From Bacillota bacterium (lineage in GTDB: Bacteria; Bacillota; Sulfobacillia; JAJZYS01; JAJYTV01), in contig JAJZQO010000007.1 in the NCBI GenBank assembly GCA_021847575.1, forward strand, positions 1 to 64,000: 64,000 nucleotides of DNA, read 5' to 3'. Made by a program: the position numbers and the translations under genes. The notes below the pieces were generated by a model, which worked only from the letters and a program-made list of their open reading frames with translations, did not search any database and was not told the DNA's origin. Positions within the stretch are counted from its first letter, which is position 1. Each line of letters begins with the position of its first letter. Positions 1 through 9,894 of the stretch are shown piece after piece.

Positions 1-45
1 AGAACTCTCGAAGTCGCAACTCCGACTCTGCGGAGAGGAATATTC

Positions 46-954
46 ATGGAACACGCTGCGACGTGCGAGAGAGCGAAAAATCAAGGAAAACTTGCGGACC
101 CAACAAACGCTAGGTTTTCTGGAGCGGGGCGCAATGTGATCGCGGACCAGCATCTCCACCTTGAAAGGGGACCCTACAGCCCCGACAACTATCCGGTCAG
201 CTGGCTCGAGCAATATCTCGAGAAGGCGAAAGAGGCCGGCGTCCAGCGCCTGGGCGTCGTCGAGCACGCCTACCGCTTCGTCGAGGCACGGGGCCTGCTG
301 CCCGGCGCCTGGTCGGCTGAGCGCTGCCTCTACCGCATCGACCCGTACGTCGCCTTCGCCGAACGCGTCAAGGCGCGCCACCTCCCCGTCTCCTTCGGGC
401 TCGAGATGGACTTCATTTCAGGCCAGGAGGAGTCGATCGGCCGCTTCCTGTCGATCTATCCCTGGGACTTCGTGCTCGGCTCGGTGCACTTCGTCGACGG
501 AGTCGGCGTCGATCTCGAGCTGGACAGGCCCAACGCCGTCAGCATGGGCCACGAACGGCTCTGGCGGCGCTACTTCGAGCTGAGCCGCGAGGCGGTGCGC
601 TCGGGGCTGTTCGACGTCCTCACGCATCCCGATCTGCCGAAGATCTTCGGCCAGCCGGCGCCGGACTTCGCGCAGGCCGAGTACGAACGCACCGCCACGG
701 CATTGGCCGAGGCGGACATGGCGCTCGAATGCAACACGGCGGGCCTGCGCAAGCCCGTCGGCGAGATCTATCCCGTCCCCGCCTACCTGGCCGCGGCACA
801 GGCCGCAGGCGTGCCGGTCAGCCTCGGCTCGGACGCGCACGAACCTGAGAACGTCGGCAGGAATTTCGCTGACGCAATCGCTCTCCTGCGGTCGGTCCAA
901 TATGGCTCCGCCGTCCACTTCGTCGGCAGATGCCGCATCTCGTCGCCGCTCTGA
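46..954 (+). CDS. PHP-domain phosphoesterase, histidinol-phosphatase (HisJ/HisK)-like
   Basis: N-terminal ADQHLHLERG motif, EHAYRF, and C-terminal SLGSDAHEPENVGRNF, typical of PHP-fold histidinol phosphatases; SD-like ggagagg upstream of ATG. Confidence 0.8.
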   Translation: MEHAATCERAKNQGKLADPTNARFSGAGRNVIADQHLHLERGPYSPDNYPVSWLEQYLEKAKEAGVQRLGVVEHAYRFVEARGLLPGAWSAERCLYRIDPYVAFAERVKARHLPVSFGLEMDFISGQEESIGRFLSIYPWDFVLGSVHFVDGVGVDLELDRPNAVSMGHERLWRRYFELSREAVRSGLFDVLTHPDLPKIFGQPAPDFAQAEYERTATALAEADMALECNTAGLRKPVGEIYPVPAYLAAAQAAGVPVSLGSDAHEPENVGRNFADAIALLRSVQYGSAVHFVGRCRISSPL

Positions 955-1010
955 AGGTCAAGGCCTGGCACTTTCCGCACCAGGTACGTCCACGCGAAAG
1001 GAGCGCCGGC

Positions 1011-1412
1011 ATGGCGCCACAAACACCACGGATCAAGCAGGCCCTCGATACGGCCCTCGGCTTCAGCGTGGTCAAGGAAGCCCCTGGCAGCGTGGAGGCG
1101 GATCTGCCGCTCGTGGGCCTCGTCGTCAACAGCCTCGGCCAGGCACACGGCGGCGCGCTCGTCTCCGTCGCAGACGCCTTGATGGCGAACCTCGCCGGAC
1201 CGCCGCGCGACCGCCCGGGCGTCCAGGAGGCCGTCACCGTGGACATTCACGCGCACTTCCTGCGCCCGGCGCGCGGCAGTCGCCTGCGCCTCGTCGCAGA
1301 TCTGCTCCAGACAGGGCGCAGCCTGGCCTTCGCACAGTGCCTCGTCTACGACGGCGAGGGGCGGCTCGCGGCGCAGATCACGGCGAGCTACGCCCTGCGC
1401 TCTCAGCCCTGA
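1011..1412 (+). CDS. PaaI-type hotdog-fold thioesterase
   Basis: VVNSLGQAHGGALVSVADALMANLAG and VDIHAHFLRPARG are PaaI/4HBT signatures; ATG at 1011 preceded by aaaggag. Confidence 0.8.
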   Translation: MAPQTPRIKQALDTALGFSVVKEAPGSVEADLPLVGLVVNSLGQAHGGALVSVADALMANLAGPPRDRPGVQEAVTVDIHAHFLRPARGSRLRLVADLLQTGRSLAFAQCLVYDGEGRLAAQITASYALRSQP

Positions 1413-1590
1413 CGCTCTGACGCGGGAGCGGCGGGCCTTCATCTCGGCGCAGGGTCGCCGGGCAGGGACGAACCGGCCTCTCCTCTCCGCGGGCTGCCCA
1501 CGGGCCGGCAGCCATGTTCCAGCCCCTTCACCTCGCAGTCCCCCTCCCGCCCGTGCCCACGCCACAACAGCCCAAGCGCCCGGACCCGCG

Positions 1591-3600
1591 TCAGCCGGCG
1601 GCCTCGATCCGCACCCGCACCGTGTAGAACGTCGCACCGCCGCCGTAGTCCGAGAGTGCCTGCGACGTGAGGCGGTTGACGTTGCGCCCATGATCCTCGT
1701 GGTTCCAGCGCACGGCGTAGCTCACGACGCTGCCGGGCTGCGGCACGTCGCTCGCCAGGGCCGTCAGCTCCACCTCTCCCCGCTCGTTCCAGACGCGCAC
1801 CCGCGTGCCGTGGGCGATGCCGAGCCTTGCCATGTCCTCCCCCGCCATGAGCAGTTCCGGCAGGGGGTGGCCCCTGCGCAGGCTGGGCAAGTTGCCGAAG
1901 CTCGACTTGATCGTCTCGCGCGTCGAGGGCGTCAGGAGATCGAACTCGCCCGGACGCCCTCGACGCGCCGCAACCGCCTGCGCGGTCATGGTGCCTGGCG
2001 GCGGTGCCAGCTGCAGGCGGCCGCCGGGCCGAGGCACAGGCAGGTCGACGAAGGGTCGCGTCTCGGCCGGCAGGCGCAACTTCTGCACAGGCTCGCGCAG
2101 GAGCGCCTCGAACGTGATGCCGTCGAGCCATGGGTGTCCGCTCGTCAGGGCCTCCTCGATCAGGCTGCGGTCGTCGCTCTGCAGTTCGGCGTCTGTGAGG
2201 CCGATCGCCCGCGCGAGGCGGCGGAAGAACTCGGGGTTCGAGACCGCTTCCCCCTGTGGCGGCACGGCGGGCAGGCTCAGCTGCACGTAGCGGTGCCAGT
2301 AGGAGGTATGCAGGTCCAGGACCTCCATCGACATGGCGGCCGGCAGCACGAAGTCCGCGTACTTCGCGGTGTCGGTCAGCATTTGCTCGTGCACGACGGT
2401 CAGCAGGTCCTCGCGCGCGAGCCCAGCGAGGACCCTCGACTGGTCCGGCGCCGTGGCGGCCGGATTCGCATTGTAGACGAACAGCGCCTGCACGGGCGGC
2501 TTTGTCAGATCGAGCAGGGCGTCGCCGAGCTGCACCATGTTCACGTTGCGCGCGGCACCTTGCACCGGCGCGAGATCGCGGAGCGGGAAGGCGTCGCCGT
2601 TGCCCATGAGCAGTCCGCCGCCGACGTCGCGCCATGCGCCCGAGATCACGGAAAGGGCCGCGATGGCCCAGACCGTGGCCGCACTGTCGCTCTGGCGCTG
2701 CACGCCGTAGCCGGGCCTCAGAAGGAGCGGGCGGGCCGCCGCAATGCGCTCCGCGAGCTCGGCGATCGCGGCCGGCTCGAGCCCTGTGACCTCGGCCGTG
2801 CGCGTGATGCTCCAGGGCTCGACGAGCCCGAGGTAGTCGCGGAAGCCCTCGGCGCGCTCTTCGGCGAACTCCCGATCGTAGCGGCCGGTCGCGACGAGTT
2901 CGCGGCCGAGTCCGAGCGCGAGCGCGAGGTCCGTGGCGGGGCGGGGCTGGATGTGGCGGTCGTAGCGCCTGGCGGTCTCGGTGCGCAGGGGATCGATCGT
3001 CCAGACCTCGCCGCCCGCCTTGCGGGCCTCATCGAGCAGCGGGATCTGATGGACGTTGGTGGCCATCGGGTTCGCGCCCCAGAGCAGCACGAAGGCCGCC
3101 GCGGGAATCGTCTCGGGATCCGGCCCCATGACCGTGCCGAAGACCCAGCGCAGGGCAGCGTGGCCAGCTGCGGTGCAGATCGTCCGCTCGAGGCGGCTCG
3201 CGCCGATGCGCCCCCAAAGGCGCGCGTCGAGCGCGCCGCCGGCGAGCAGCCCCATGTTGCCCGCGAAGCTGTAGGGCAGCACCGCCTCGCCGCCGTGCTC
3301 GCGCAAGACCCTTTGCACGCGCTCCCCGATCTCCGCCATCGCCTCGTCCCAGGTGACCCGCTCGAACTCCCCCGCCCCCTTGGCGCCCCGCCGGCGCAGG
3401 GGATGCAGCAAGCGTTGCGGGTGGTTGAGACGTTCGAGATAGTGGTTCACTTTGTAGCAGAGGAAGCCGCGCGTCAAGGGGTGCGACGGGTCGCCCTCGA
3501 TGCGGCGGATGACGCCGTCCTGGACGTGGACCCGCAGGGAACACGTGTCGTAGCAGTCGTGCGGGCAGGCGCCATGCACCGCAATCTCCCCGGCCGCCAA
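1591..3600 (-). CDS. molybdopterin-dependent oxidoreductase (DMSO reductase family, catalytic subunit)
   Basis: CPHDCYDTC...GFLCYKVN Fe-S motif, GANPMATNVHQIP, NANPAATAPDQSRV, C-terminal molybdopterin dinucleotide-binding domain. Confidence 0.85.
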   Translation of the reverse strand: MAAGEIAVHGACPHDCYDTCSLRVHVQDGVIRRIEGDPSHPLTRGFLCYKVNHYLERLNHPQRLLHPLRRRGAKGAGEFERVTWDEAMAEIGERVQRVLREHGGEAVLPYSFAGNMGLLAGGALDARLWGRIGASRLERTICTAAGHAALRWVFGTVMGPDPETIPAAAFVLLWGANPMATNVHQIPLLDEARKAGGEVWTIDPLRTETARRYDRHIQPRPATDLALALGLGRELVATGRYDREFAEERAEGFRDYLGLVEPWSITRTAEVTGLEPAAIAELAERIAAARPLLLRPGYGVQRQSDSAATVWAIAALSVISGAWRDVGGGLLMGNGDAFPLRDLAPVQGAARNVNMVQLGDALLDLTKPPVQALFVYNANPAATAPDQSRVLAGLAREDLLTVVHEQMLTDTAKYADFVLPAAMSMEVLDLHTSYWHRYVQLSLPAVPPQGEAVSNPEFFRRLARAIGLTDAELQSDDRSLIEEALTSGHPWLDGITFEALLREPVQKLRLPAETRPFVDLPVPRPGGRLQLAPPPGTMTAQAVAARRGRPGEFDLLTPSTRETIKSSFGNLPSLRRGHPLPELLMAGEDMARLGIAHGTRVRVWNERGEVELTALASDVPQPGSVVSYAVRWNHEDHGRNVNRLTSQALSDYGGGATFYTVRVRIEAAG

Positions 3601-3627
3601 GCCGCCACCTCCTTCGCAATCGCGGTG

Positions 3628-4932
3628 TCAGTCTCCGCTGGGAGCGGCGCCCGGCTGCGCCTCGTCCCGCTCGAGATAGAGCTGGCGGGACTCCTGGTCG
3701 TAGGCGAAGATCTCGGCGTAGCGGCCCCACTCGATCAGGGTGTCGACCTGCCGCTCCGCCTCCTCGACACCGTAGCTCTGCTCCATCGCGTCGACGAAGA
3801 ACTCGCGGTTCATCCGCCCGTTGGACTTCTGAACCAGAACGCGCTCGATCTGCGCCAGCGCGGGACAGCGCTCGAGCGCCTGCGTGCGGAAGATCTCCTT
3901 GCGCTCGAGCAGGTTCGCGCCAGCGTAGCGCCGCCCCTGCGGCGTCAGCTCGATGTCGCCCTCGTGCACCTTGGCGAGACCCAGGAGTTCGAGGCCCTCG
4001 ACAATCGGCAGGAGGTCGTCGACGTCGAACTGCAGCTCCTCGCCCAGACGGTAGATGTCCTCGCGCGGGGCGTCCTCCAAAAGCTCAACCAGGCCGTTGA
4101 GCGCTCCCGAGCGCACGGCCGGGATCGGCTCGGGGCGCCTGCGCCCCTGGGCCGTCTCCTTCTCGCCAGCGCGCTGCGTCAGCAGGGAATAGATCTGGTC
4201 GACGATCTGCGCGAAGCGCCTGTCCTCGCGGTCGCGCCAGTGCGGCAGGGTGATCGCCACCTCCGCGCGCACCTCGGCGGGGTCGCGCGACAGCACGATG
4301 GCCCGGACCGCGAGGTAGACGGCCTCCTCGATCGAGTGGGTCACGATCACGACCGCCCTGGTCGGGATGCGCCGCTCGAGCCAGAGCTCGAGCAGGTCGC
4401 GCCTCAGGTTCTCCGCGGTCAGGACGTCGAGCGCCGAGAACGGCTCGTCCATCAGCAGCACGTCCGGGTCGACGACGAGCGCCCGCGCGAACCCGACGCG
4501 CTGTCGCATGCCCCCCGACAGTTCCTTCGGGTAGGCGCCCTCGAAGCCGTCGAGGCCGATCATGTCGATCACGCGCAAGGCCCGCTCGTGTCGCTCGGCC
4601 TCGATCAGCCCCTGTGCCTTGAGGCCGAGTTCGACGTTCTCCTGCACCGTCAGCCAGGGGAAGAGCGCGAACGACTGGAAGACCATGGCCACCCCGTTGC
4701 CACCGCGCTGGGCCATGGCGCCGTGGTAGGTGATGCGGCCGCGCGTCGGCGCGACGAGTCCCGCGATGATGCGCAGCAGGGTGGACTTGCCGGAGCCGGA
4801 GGGGCCGAGCACAGCCAGCACCTCGCCCTCGCGCACCGCGAGGTCGATGCCGCGCAAAACCTGCTTGCCGCCGCCGCCAGGCATCTCGTAGATCTTGTCG
4901 ATGTGCTCGGCCACGATCAGCGGCTCCAGCAT
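3628..4932 (-). CDS. ABC transporter ATP-binding protein, NitT/TauT type, with C-terminal AAA-associated domain
   Basis: Walker A GPSGSGKST, LSGGMRQRVGFARAL, Walker B VLLMDEPF; about 160-aa C-terminal extension. Confidence 0.88.
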   Translation of the reverse strand: MLEPLIVAEHIDKIYEMPGGGGKQVLRGIDLAVREGEVLAVLGPSGSGKSTLLRIIAGLVAPTRGRITYHGAMAQRGGNGVAMVFQSFALFPWLTVQENVELGLKAQGLIEAERHERALRVIDMIGLDGFEGAYPKELSGGMRQRVGFARALVVDPDVLLMDEPFSALDVLTAENLRRDLLELWLERRIPTRAVVIVTHSIEEAVYLAVRAIVLSRDPAEVRAEVAITLPHWRDREDRRFAQIVDQIYSLLTQRAGEKETAQGRRRPEPIPAVRSGALNGLVELLEDAPREDIYRLGEELQFDVDDLLPIVEGLELLGLAKVHEGDIELTPQGRRYAGANLLERKEIFRTQALERCPALAQIERVLVQKSNGRMNREFFVDAMEQSYGVEEAERQVDTLIEWGRYAEIFAYDQESRQLYLERDEAQPGAAPSGD

Positions 4933-4944
4933 GGCGGTCGCCTC

Positions 4945-6654
4945 CTAGTCGAGATGATAGCGCGTCTCGGCGAGCCGGTAGAGCGGACGCCAGACGAGGC
5001 GGTTCATGGCGATGACGAAGAGCGACATCACAGCGATGCCGAGGAGCACCTGCGAGCCGTCGCCACGGGCCGTGGCGAGCGTGATGTAGGCCCCGAGGCC
5101 CTGCGCCACCAGCGTGTGGTGCTGCCAGCTCGCGACCTCCGCGACGATCGAGGCGTTCCAGGCCCCCCCCGCCGCCGTCACGCCACCCGTGACGAGCGAC
5201 GGGAAGATGGCCGGCAGCACGAGTTCCCGCCAGCGCAGCAGCCCCTTGAGGCCGAAGATGCGTCCCGCCTCCTTGAGGTCCTGCGGGATCGCGAGGCTGC
5301 CCGCGATGACGTTGAACAGGATGTACCACTGCGTGCCGAGCATCATCAGCGGGATCGCGCCGATGTCGAGGCCGGCCCGCACGCGCAAGAGCCACGCGAC
5401 CACGATCGGGAAGAGCATGTTGGCGGGGAACGATGCCGCGATCTGCGCGAGCGGCTGCGCCCAGCGCGAGACGCGCGGGCTGAGGCCGATCGCCACGCCG
5501 ACCGGCACCGTCCAGATGGCGCCGAGCAGCACGGCCGCCATCACCCGCAGCCAGGTCAGGATGCCGAGCCAGCCGACGTGCACGATCTCGTGCGGCGCGA
5601 TGCCCGACAGCAGGCGCCAGCCGGTGCGCAGGGCCAGAGCGAGCACAAGGACGCCGAGCAGGCCGAACAGCACGCGCCAGACCACGCTGGACTGCGCGCC
5701 CGCAGGCCTTCGCGCAGGCGGCCGGCTGAACCATCGCCAGAGCGTCTCCCAGGCGGGATGCAGGAGACGCCAGAGCCCCTCGACCAGCGCGGAGCGGCGC
5801 AGGAGCGTGAGCACGAACGACGTCGGCCCCTCCGCGGCTGGGGTCTGCTCGAGCTTGAAGCGCTGCGACCAGGCGACGATGGGACGCCAGAAGAGCTGGT
5901 CGACCAGCACGATCAGCACGATCATGACCGCGACGGCGGCGAGCATGGCGGGCGTATCGCCGCGCTGCTCGGCGAGCGCCATGTAGGAGCCGATGCCCGG
6001 CAGCATGACCCGCCGTCCGGAGAACGTCACCGTCTCAGATGCCGCAAGGAAGAACCAGGAGCCGCCGAACGACATCATGCTGTTCATCACGAGCGTGATG
6101 GCGGAACTCGGCAATTCGAGGTACCATAGCCGCGACCAGCGGCCCAGGCGGTAGACGTGGGATGCTTCCTCGAGATCGGCCGGCAGGGTGACGAGCGTGT
6201 GGTAGAAGGCGAAGGTCATGTTCCAGGCCTGCGCCGTGAAGATGGCGAAGACGGCGGCGATCTCCAGTCCGAGCGAACTGCCTGGGAAGAGGCCCGCGAA
6301 GAAGGCCAGGGTCGCCGAGAGGAAACCAAGCACAGGCACCGACTGCAGGATGTCGAGCAAGGGCACGAGAACGCGCCCGGCCCAGGGGCTTTTGGCGGCG
6401 AGGTAGCCGTAGACGACGGCGAAGACGAGCGAGGCGAGGAAGGCGATGAAGATGCGCAAAAGGCTCTCGCCCGCGTACAGCGGCAGTGCGGCCGGGCTCA
6501 GCGATATCGTGCCCACGTCGTGCAGCGGCAGGGCCATGCGGCCGCCAAGGCGCAGCACCGCCAGAAGCATGAGGAGCACCGCCGCGAATACGAGCAGGTC
6601 CACCCAGCCCAGGCGGACGCGGCGGGCGATGCCAGGTGCGGGAAACCAGCTCAC
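4945..6654 (-). CDS. ABC transporter permease, fused double BPD_transp_1 domains (NitT/TauT type)
   Basis: Two permease modules with EASHVYRLGRWSRLWYLELPSS and EAGRIFGLKGLLRWRELVLPAIFPS; GTG start inferred at 6654, the ORF track extends further upstream. Confidence 0.82.
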   Translation of the reverse strand: MSWFPAPGIARRVRLGWVDLLVFAAVLLMLLAVLRLGGRMALPLHDVGTISLSPAALPLYAGESLLRIFIAFLASLVFAVVYGYLAAKSPWAGRVLVPLLDILQSVPVLGFLSATLAFFAGLFPGSSLGLEIAAVFAIFTAQAWNMTFAFYHTLVTLPADLEEASHVYRLGRWSRLWYLELPSSAITLVMNSMMSFGGSWFFLAASETVTFSGRRVMLPGIGSYMALAEQRGDTPAMLAAVAVMIVLIVLVDQLFWRPIVAWSQRFKLEQTPAAEGPTSFVLTLLRRSALVEGLWRLLHPAWETLWRWFSRPPARRPAGAQSSVVWRVLFGLLGVLVLALALRTGWRLLSGIAPHEIVHVGWLGILTWLRVMAAVLLGAIWTVPVGVAIGLSPRVSRWAQPLAQIAASFPANMLFPIVVAWLLRVRAGLDIGAIPLMMLGTQWYILFNVIAGSLAIPQDLKEAGRIFGLKGLLRWRELVLPAIFPSLVTGGVTAAGGAWNASIVAEVASWQHHTLVAQGLGAYITLATARGDGSQVLLGIAVMSLFVIAMNRLVWRPLYRLAETRYHLD

Positions 6655-6753
6655 GCTGCACCTCCCCGGCCTGCCGCGCAGGCGTTCGCGGCAGAAAGCT
6701 TGGCCATTATACCTTGGCCCTGAGGCGGCCGAAACGTCCGGGCGGCGCCACGC

Positions 6754-8271
6754 ATGACCTTCGACTGGGTCACGCTGCAGGCGGTCGCCCGGGAACTTGC
6801 AGACCTGAGGGGCGCTCGCGTCGACCGGGTGGACGTCGAGGAGCGGCGCATCGTGCTGGTGCTCAGGCACGGGCAGGCATCCGCTCTCGCCTTCGACACC
6901 CGCGCGGAGATCGCGCCCGTCTACCTCCCGCCCGTGCCGGGCCGCCGGACGACCGCAGCCTCTGCGGCGGAACTCCTGCTCCGCCGCCACCTCGAGGGAG
7001 CGCGGATCAAAGGGGCGCGCAGTCCCTTCGGCGAGCGGCTCGTGCAACTCTGCCTCGAGGGGCGGGACCGTTTCGGCGATCTGCGCGACCTCTACCTTGT
7101 GGCCGAGTTCTTCGGCACGCACCCCGATCTCCTGCTGGTCGCCGACGCCCAGGTGGTCTGGACGCTCTACGGGCGGCGCAAGGGCCTGGGCGCTCCCTAC
7201 GCTGTGCCAGGCCCGAGACTCCTGCCGCCCTCCGTCAAGCCGCCCCTCTACGGACCCTCAGCCGCCGAGATCGCGCTGCGGGTCCAGGAGGGCAGGTACG
7301 AGCCGGTCCTCCTAGCAGCTGAGGGTCAGCCTCTGCGCGCCCTGCCATTCCCCCCCGCCTCCGGCCACGCGTCGCCACTGCCCGGCCTGCTCACGGGACT
7401 CTCGCAGGTCGCGGCGGCCGAACTGCGCCGGCGCCAGGAGCACGATCTGCGCCAGAGCCTGCTGAAGTCCCTCGCGCAGCGCACGCGAGCCCGCGGCACG
7501 GCGCTCGCCCGCAAGGAGGAGGAGCACCGCGAGACGCTGGGGGCGGAAGGTCTGCGCCACGACGGCGAGAGCCTCAAGGCAGGCCTGCATCTGGTCCGAC
7601 CAGGACAGGCGAGCGCCGTGCTGCCGGACGCCCTCGAGCCCGACCGGACCCGCACGATCGTTCTCGACCCGCAGCTTGCGCCGAGCGAAAACATGGCCGC
7701 CATCTTCCGTCGCTACCGCAAGCTGAGAAGCCGCGAGCAGCATCTCGCGGGCGACCTCGAAAGCCTGCGCGAAGAGCTCGCCGAGCTCGAGCGGCTCCGC
7801 CAGGAGGTGCAGTCTGCGGCGGACCTCGCCCAGCTCGAGGCCCTGCGCGAGACGGTGCTCGGCACGCGCCGGGAGAGCCGGCAGGGTCGCGACCAAGGCC
7901 CCATGCGCTTCCGCACGGCCGGCGGCCATGAAGTGCTCGTGGGCCGCAGCGCCAAGGAGAACGACGTCCTGACGCGCGCTGCGCGGCCGAGCGACCTCTG
8001 GTTCCACACGAAGGACAGGCAGGGAGCGCACTGCATCCTGCGCCCCCTGCCCGGCCGCGCCGTCGGCGCCCCGGACCGCCTGGAGGCGGCGCTCCTCGCC
8101 GCCTACTATTCGAAGCAGCGCCACTCAAGCCAGGTTCCCGTCGACTACACGTTCGTGCGCCATGTGCGGCGGCCGCGTGGCGCGGCCCCCGGATTCGTGC
8201 TCTACGACCACCACGAGACGCTCTTCGTCACGCCGAGCGAAGAGGCGATCGCCCCTATCAGGGCCCGTTGA
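6754..8271 (+). CDS. rqcH: NFACT-family protein, RqcH-like (Rqc2 homologue / fibronectin-binding domain)
   Basis: N-terminal MTFDWVTLQAVARELADLRGARVDRV and C-terminal NFACT-R domain DLWFHTKDRQGAHCILR...YYSKQRHSSQVPVDYTFVRHVRRPRGAAPGFVLY. Confidence 0.88.
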   Translation: MTFDWVTLQAVARELADLRGARVDRVDVEERRIVLVLRHGQASALAFDTRAEIAPVYLPPVPGRRTTAASAAELLLRRHLEGARIKGARSPFGERLVQLCLEGRDRFGDLRDLYLVAEFFGTHPDLLLVADAQVVWTLYGRRKGLGAPYAVPGPRLLPPSVKPPLYGPSAAEIALRVQEGRYEPVLLAAEGQPLRALPFPPASGHASPLPGLLTGLSQVAAAELRRRQEHDLRQSLLKSLAQRTRARGTALARKEEEHRETLGAEGLRHDGESLKAGLHLVRPGQASAVLPDALEPDRTRTIVLDPQLAPSENMAAIFRRYRKLRSREQHLAGDLESLREELAELERLRQEVQSAADLAQLEALRETVLGTRRESRQGRDQGPMRFRTAGGHEVLVGRSAKENDVLTRAARPSDLWFHTKDRQGAHCILRPLPGRAVGAPDRLEAALLAAYYSKQRHSSQVPVDYTFVRHVRRPRGAAPGFVLYDHHETLFVTPSEEAIAPIRAR

Positions 8272-9418
8272 GGTAGCTCCAGATGCTCGGATCCTCGAGG
8301 CCGAGGCGCCAGAGCACGATGCCGCGCAGCCCGTAGCTCGAGGCCAGGCGCACCTTGCTCTCGAAGTCGCTGAGGCCTTCGTAGTAGGCGATGTGGCGCA
8401 CGCCGTCCTGCCAGTAGACCAGGTCCTGGGATGTGGGCGACGCGCCGTGCTGCAGGGCGAGTTCCCGGAAAGCGCCGAACGAGAGGCCCTGTGCCGTGCC
8501 GCCGCCACCCCAGTCGTAGCCGTACAGGGGAATGCCCAGGACCACACGCCGCGGCGGGATCGTCCGCGCGGCGTAGTTGGACACCTGCCGCACCCAGGCG
8601 GTGCTCGCGATCGGCCCGGCGCTGCCGCCGGCGTAGTGCTGGTCGTAGGCCATGACCATGACGAGGTCGGCCTCCTTGCCGAGCGTCTTGTAGTCGTAGG
8701 CTCCTGTCCAGGAGTCGTGCGGCTCGTCGTTCGTCTCGGCCGGCACCGAGAGGGTGAGGTAGTAGCCGTAGCGGTGCAAGAGGTCTGCGAGCTGGCCCAC
8801 GAAATTCGAGTAGGCTTGCCGATCGCTGGGCGGCACACCCTCGAAGTCCAGGTTGATGCCGTCGAAGCCATCCTGCTCGCAGAGTGCGAGCAGGCTCTCC
8901 ATGGCCCGGCGCGAGGCGACAGCGCTCTCGAGCAGCGGTCCCAGGATCTGCCCGCCGTATTGGTTCTGCTGCACCATCGCGAAGACCCAGAGCTTGTGGC
9001 TGCGGGCATAGTCGAGCACCCTCTGGTCGGGCTGGCCGGTGACGGCGCCGTCCGCCCAGATGGTGTACCAGTCGGGCACGATGCCCGAGAGCAGGTGCGC
9101 GTCTTCCTGCAGGCTTTGGTAGCCGCCCCCGTTCGCGCCGCCCGCGTAGTAGCCCAGCACGATCGGCGTCGGCAGGCCGTCGCCGTGCGGTGCGCCGAGC
9201 ATCGCCACCTCCTGGGCTTGGCCCCTGCCGTGCAGCGGCGTCAGGAGCGCATCCACGCCGCGTGCGACGCGCGCGAGGAAGGCATGGTCGAAAAGCGCCC
9301 CCGCAGCGGCGATCCCGAGGATCAGCACGGCAAGGGCGACGAGATCCGTAAAGATGCCGCGCCGCACAGGCTCCCTCCACCTTCCGGGTTCGCCCATGCC
9401 TATGCGGCGCAGAGCCAC
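8258..9418 (-). CDS. glycoside hydrolase family 18 (chitinase-like/spore peptidoglycan hydrolase type) with N-terminal membrane anchor
   Basis: DGINLDFEGVPPSD catalytic motif (DxxDxE), VMVMAYDQHY, GIPLYGYDWG. Confidence 0.85.
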   Translation of the reverse strand: MALRRIGMGEPGRWREPVRRGIFTDLVALAVLILGIAAAGALFDHAFLARVARGVDALLTPLHGRGQAQEVAMLGAPHGDGLPTPIVLGYYAGGANGGGYQSLQEDAHLLSGIVPDWYTIWADGAVTGQPDQRVLDYARSHKLWVFAMVQQNQYGGQILGPLLESAVASRRAMESLLALCEQDGFDGINLDFEGVPPSDRQAYSNFVGQLADLLHRYGYYLTLSVPAETNDEPHDSWTGAYDYKTLGKEADLVMVMAYDQHYAGGSAGPIASTAWVRQVSNYAARTIPPRRVVLGIPLYGYDWGGGGTAQGLSFGAFRELALQHGASPTSQDLVYWQDGVRHIAYYEGLSDFESKVRLASSYGLRGIVLWRLGLEDPSIWSYLNGP

Positions 9419-9430
9419 CGCATGCGCCCC

Positions 9431-9826
9431 TCAGGGCCGCTGCGCCACCGCCTCGATCTCGACGAGCTGGCCCTGATAGCCGAGGAAGGTCACGCCGAGC
9501 AAGGTGCTTGGCGCCGGATGCTCCTTGAAGAACTCCTCCACCACCCGCCATGCCTCGATCAGGCCGTTGCGCTCCGGCGCCGCGACGAAGACCGTGGTCT
9601 TGAGAACATCGCGGATCGTGCAGCCGGCCGCGGCGAGGCCGATCTCGAGGTTGCGGCAGGCCCTCTGCATCTGCGCGGAGATGTCGCCTGGCGCGACGAC
9701 CGCCCCCTCTTCGTCCAGCGGACAGGCACCCGCGGTGAACACGAGTCCCGTCCCTGCCGCGAGGGCGGCGTAGGAGTAGGGAGCGTCCGGGTAGAGCTCT
9801 TTGGATCCGAGCAGCGTGACGGCCAT
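9431..9826 (-). CDS. RidA family protein (YjgF/YER057c/UK114)
   Basis: GTGLVFTAGACPLDEEGAVV, VAPERNGLIEAWRVVEEFFKEHPAPSTLLGV, LVEIEAVA. Confidence 0.85.
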   Translation of the reverse strand: MAVTLLGSKELYPDAPYSYAALAAGTGLVFTAGACPLDEEGAVVAPGDISAQMQRACRNLEIGLAAAGCTIRDVLKTTVFVAAPERNGLIEAWRVVEEFFKEHPAPSTLLGVTFLGYQGQLVEIEAVAQRP

Positions 9827-9894
9827 CAGCTTTAGCCTCCTCGTACCGAACCGAACCGAGTTTGCCGCCCGAAGCGGTCAGTTCCGCAGGCGCG

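Noticed and set aside
1690-6129. Plus-strand ORF of 1479 aa
   Set aside because: It lies antisense to the molybdopterin oxidoreductase and ABC transporter genes, is rich in R/H/E/D/A low-complexity, and has no recognisable domain; typical high-GC antisense artefact.
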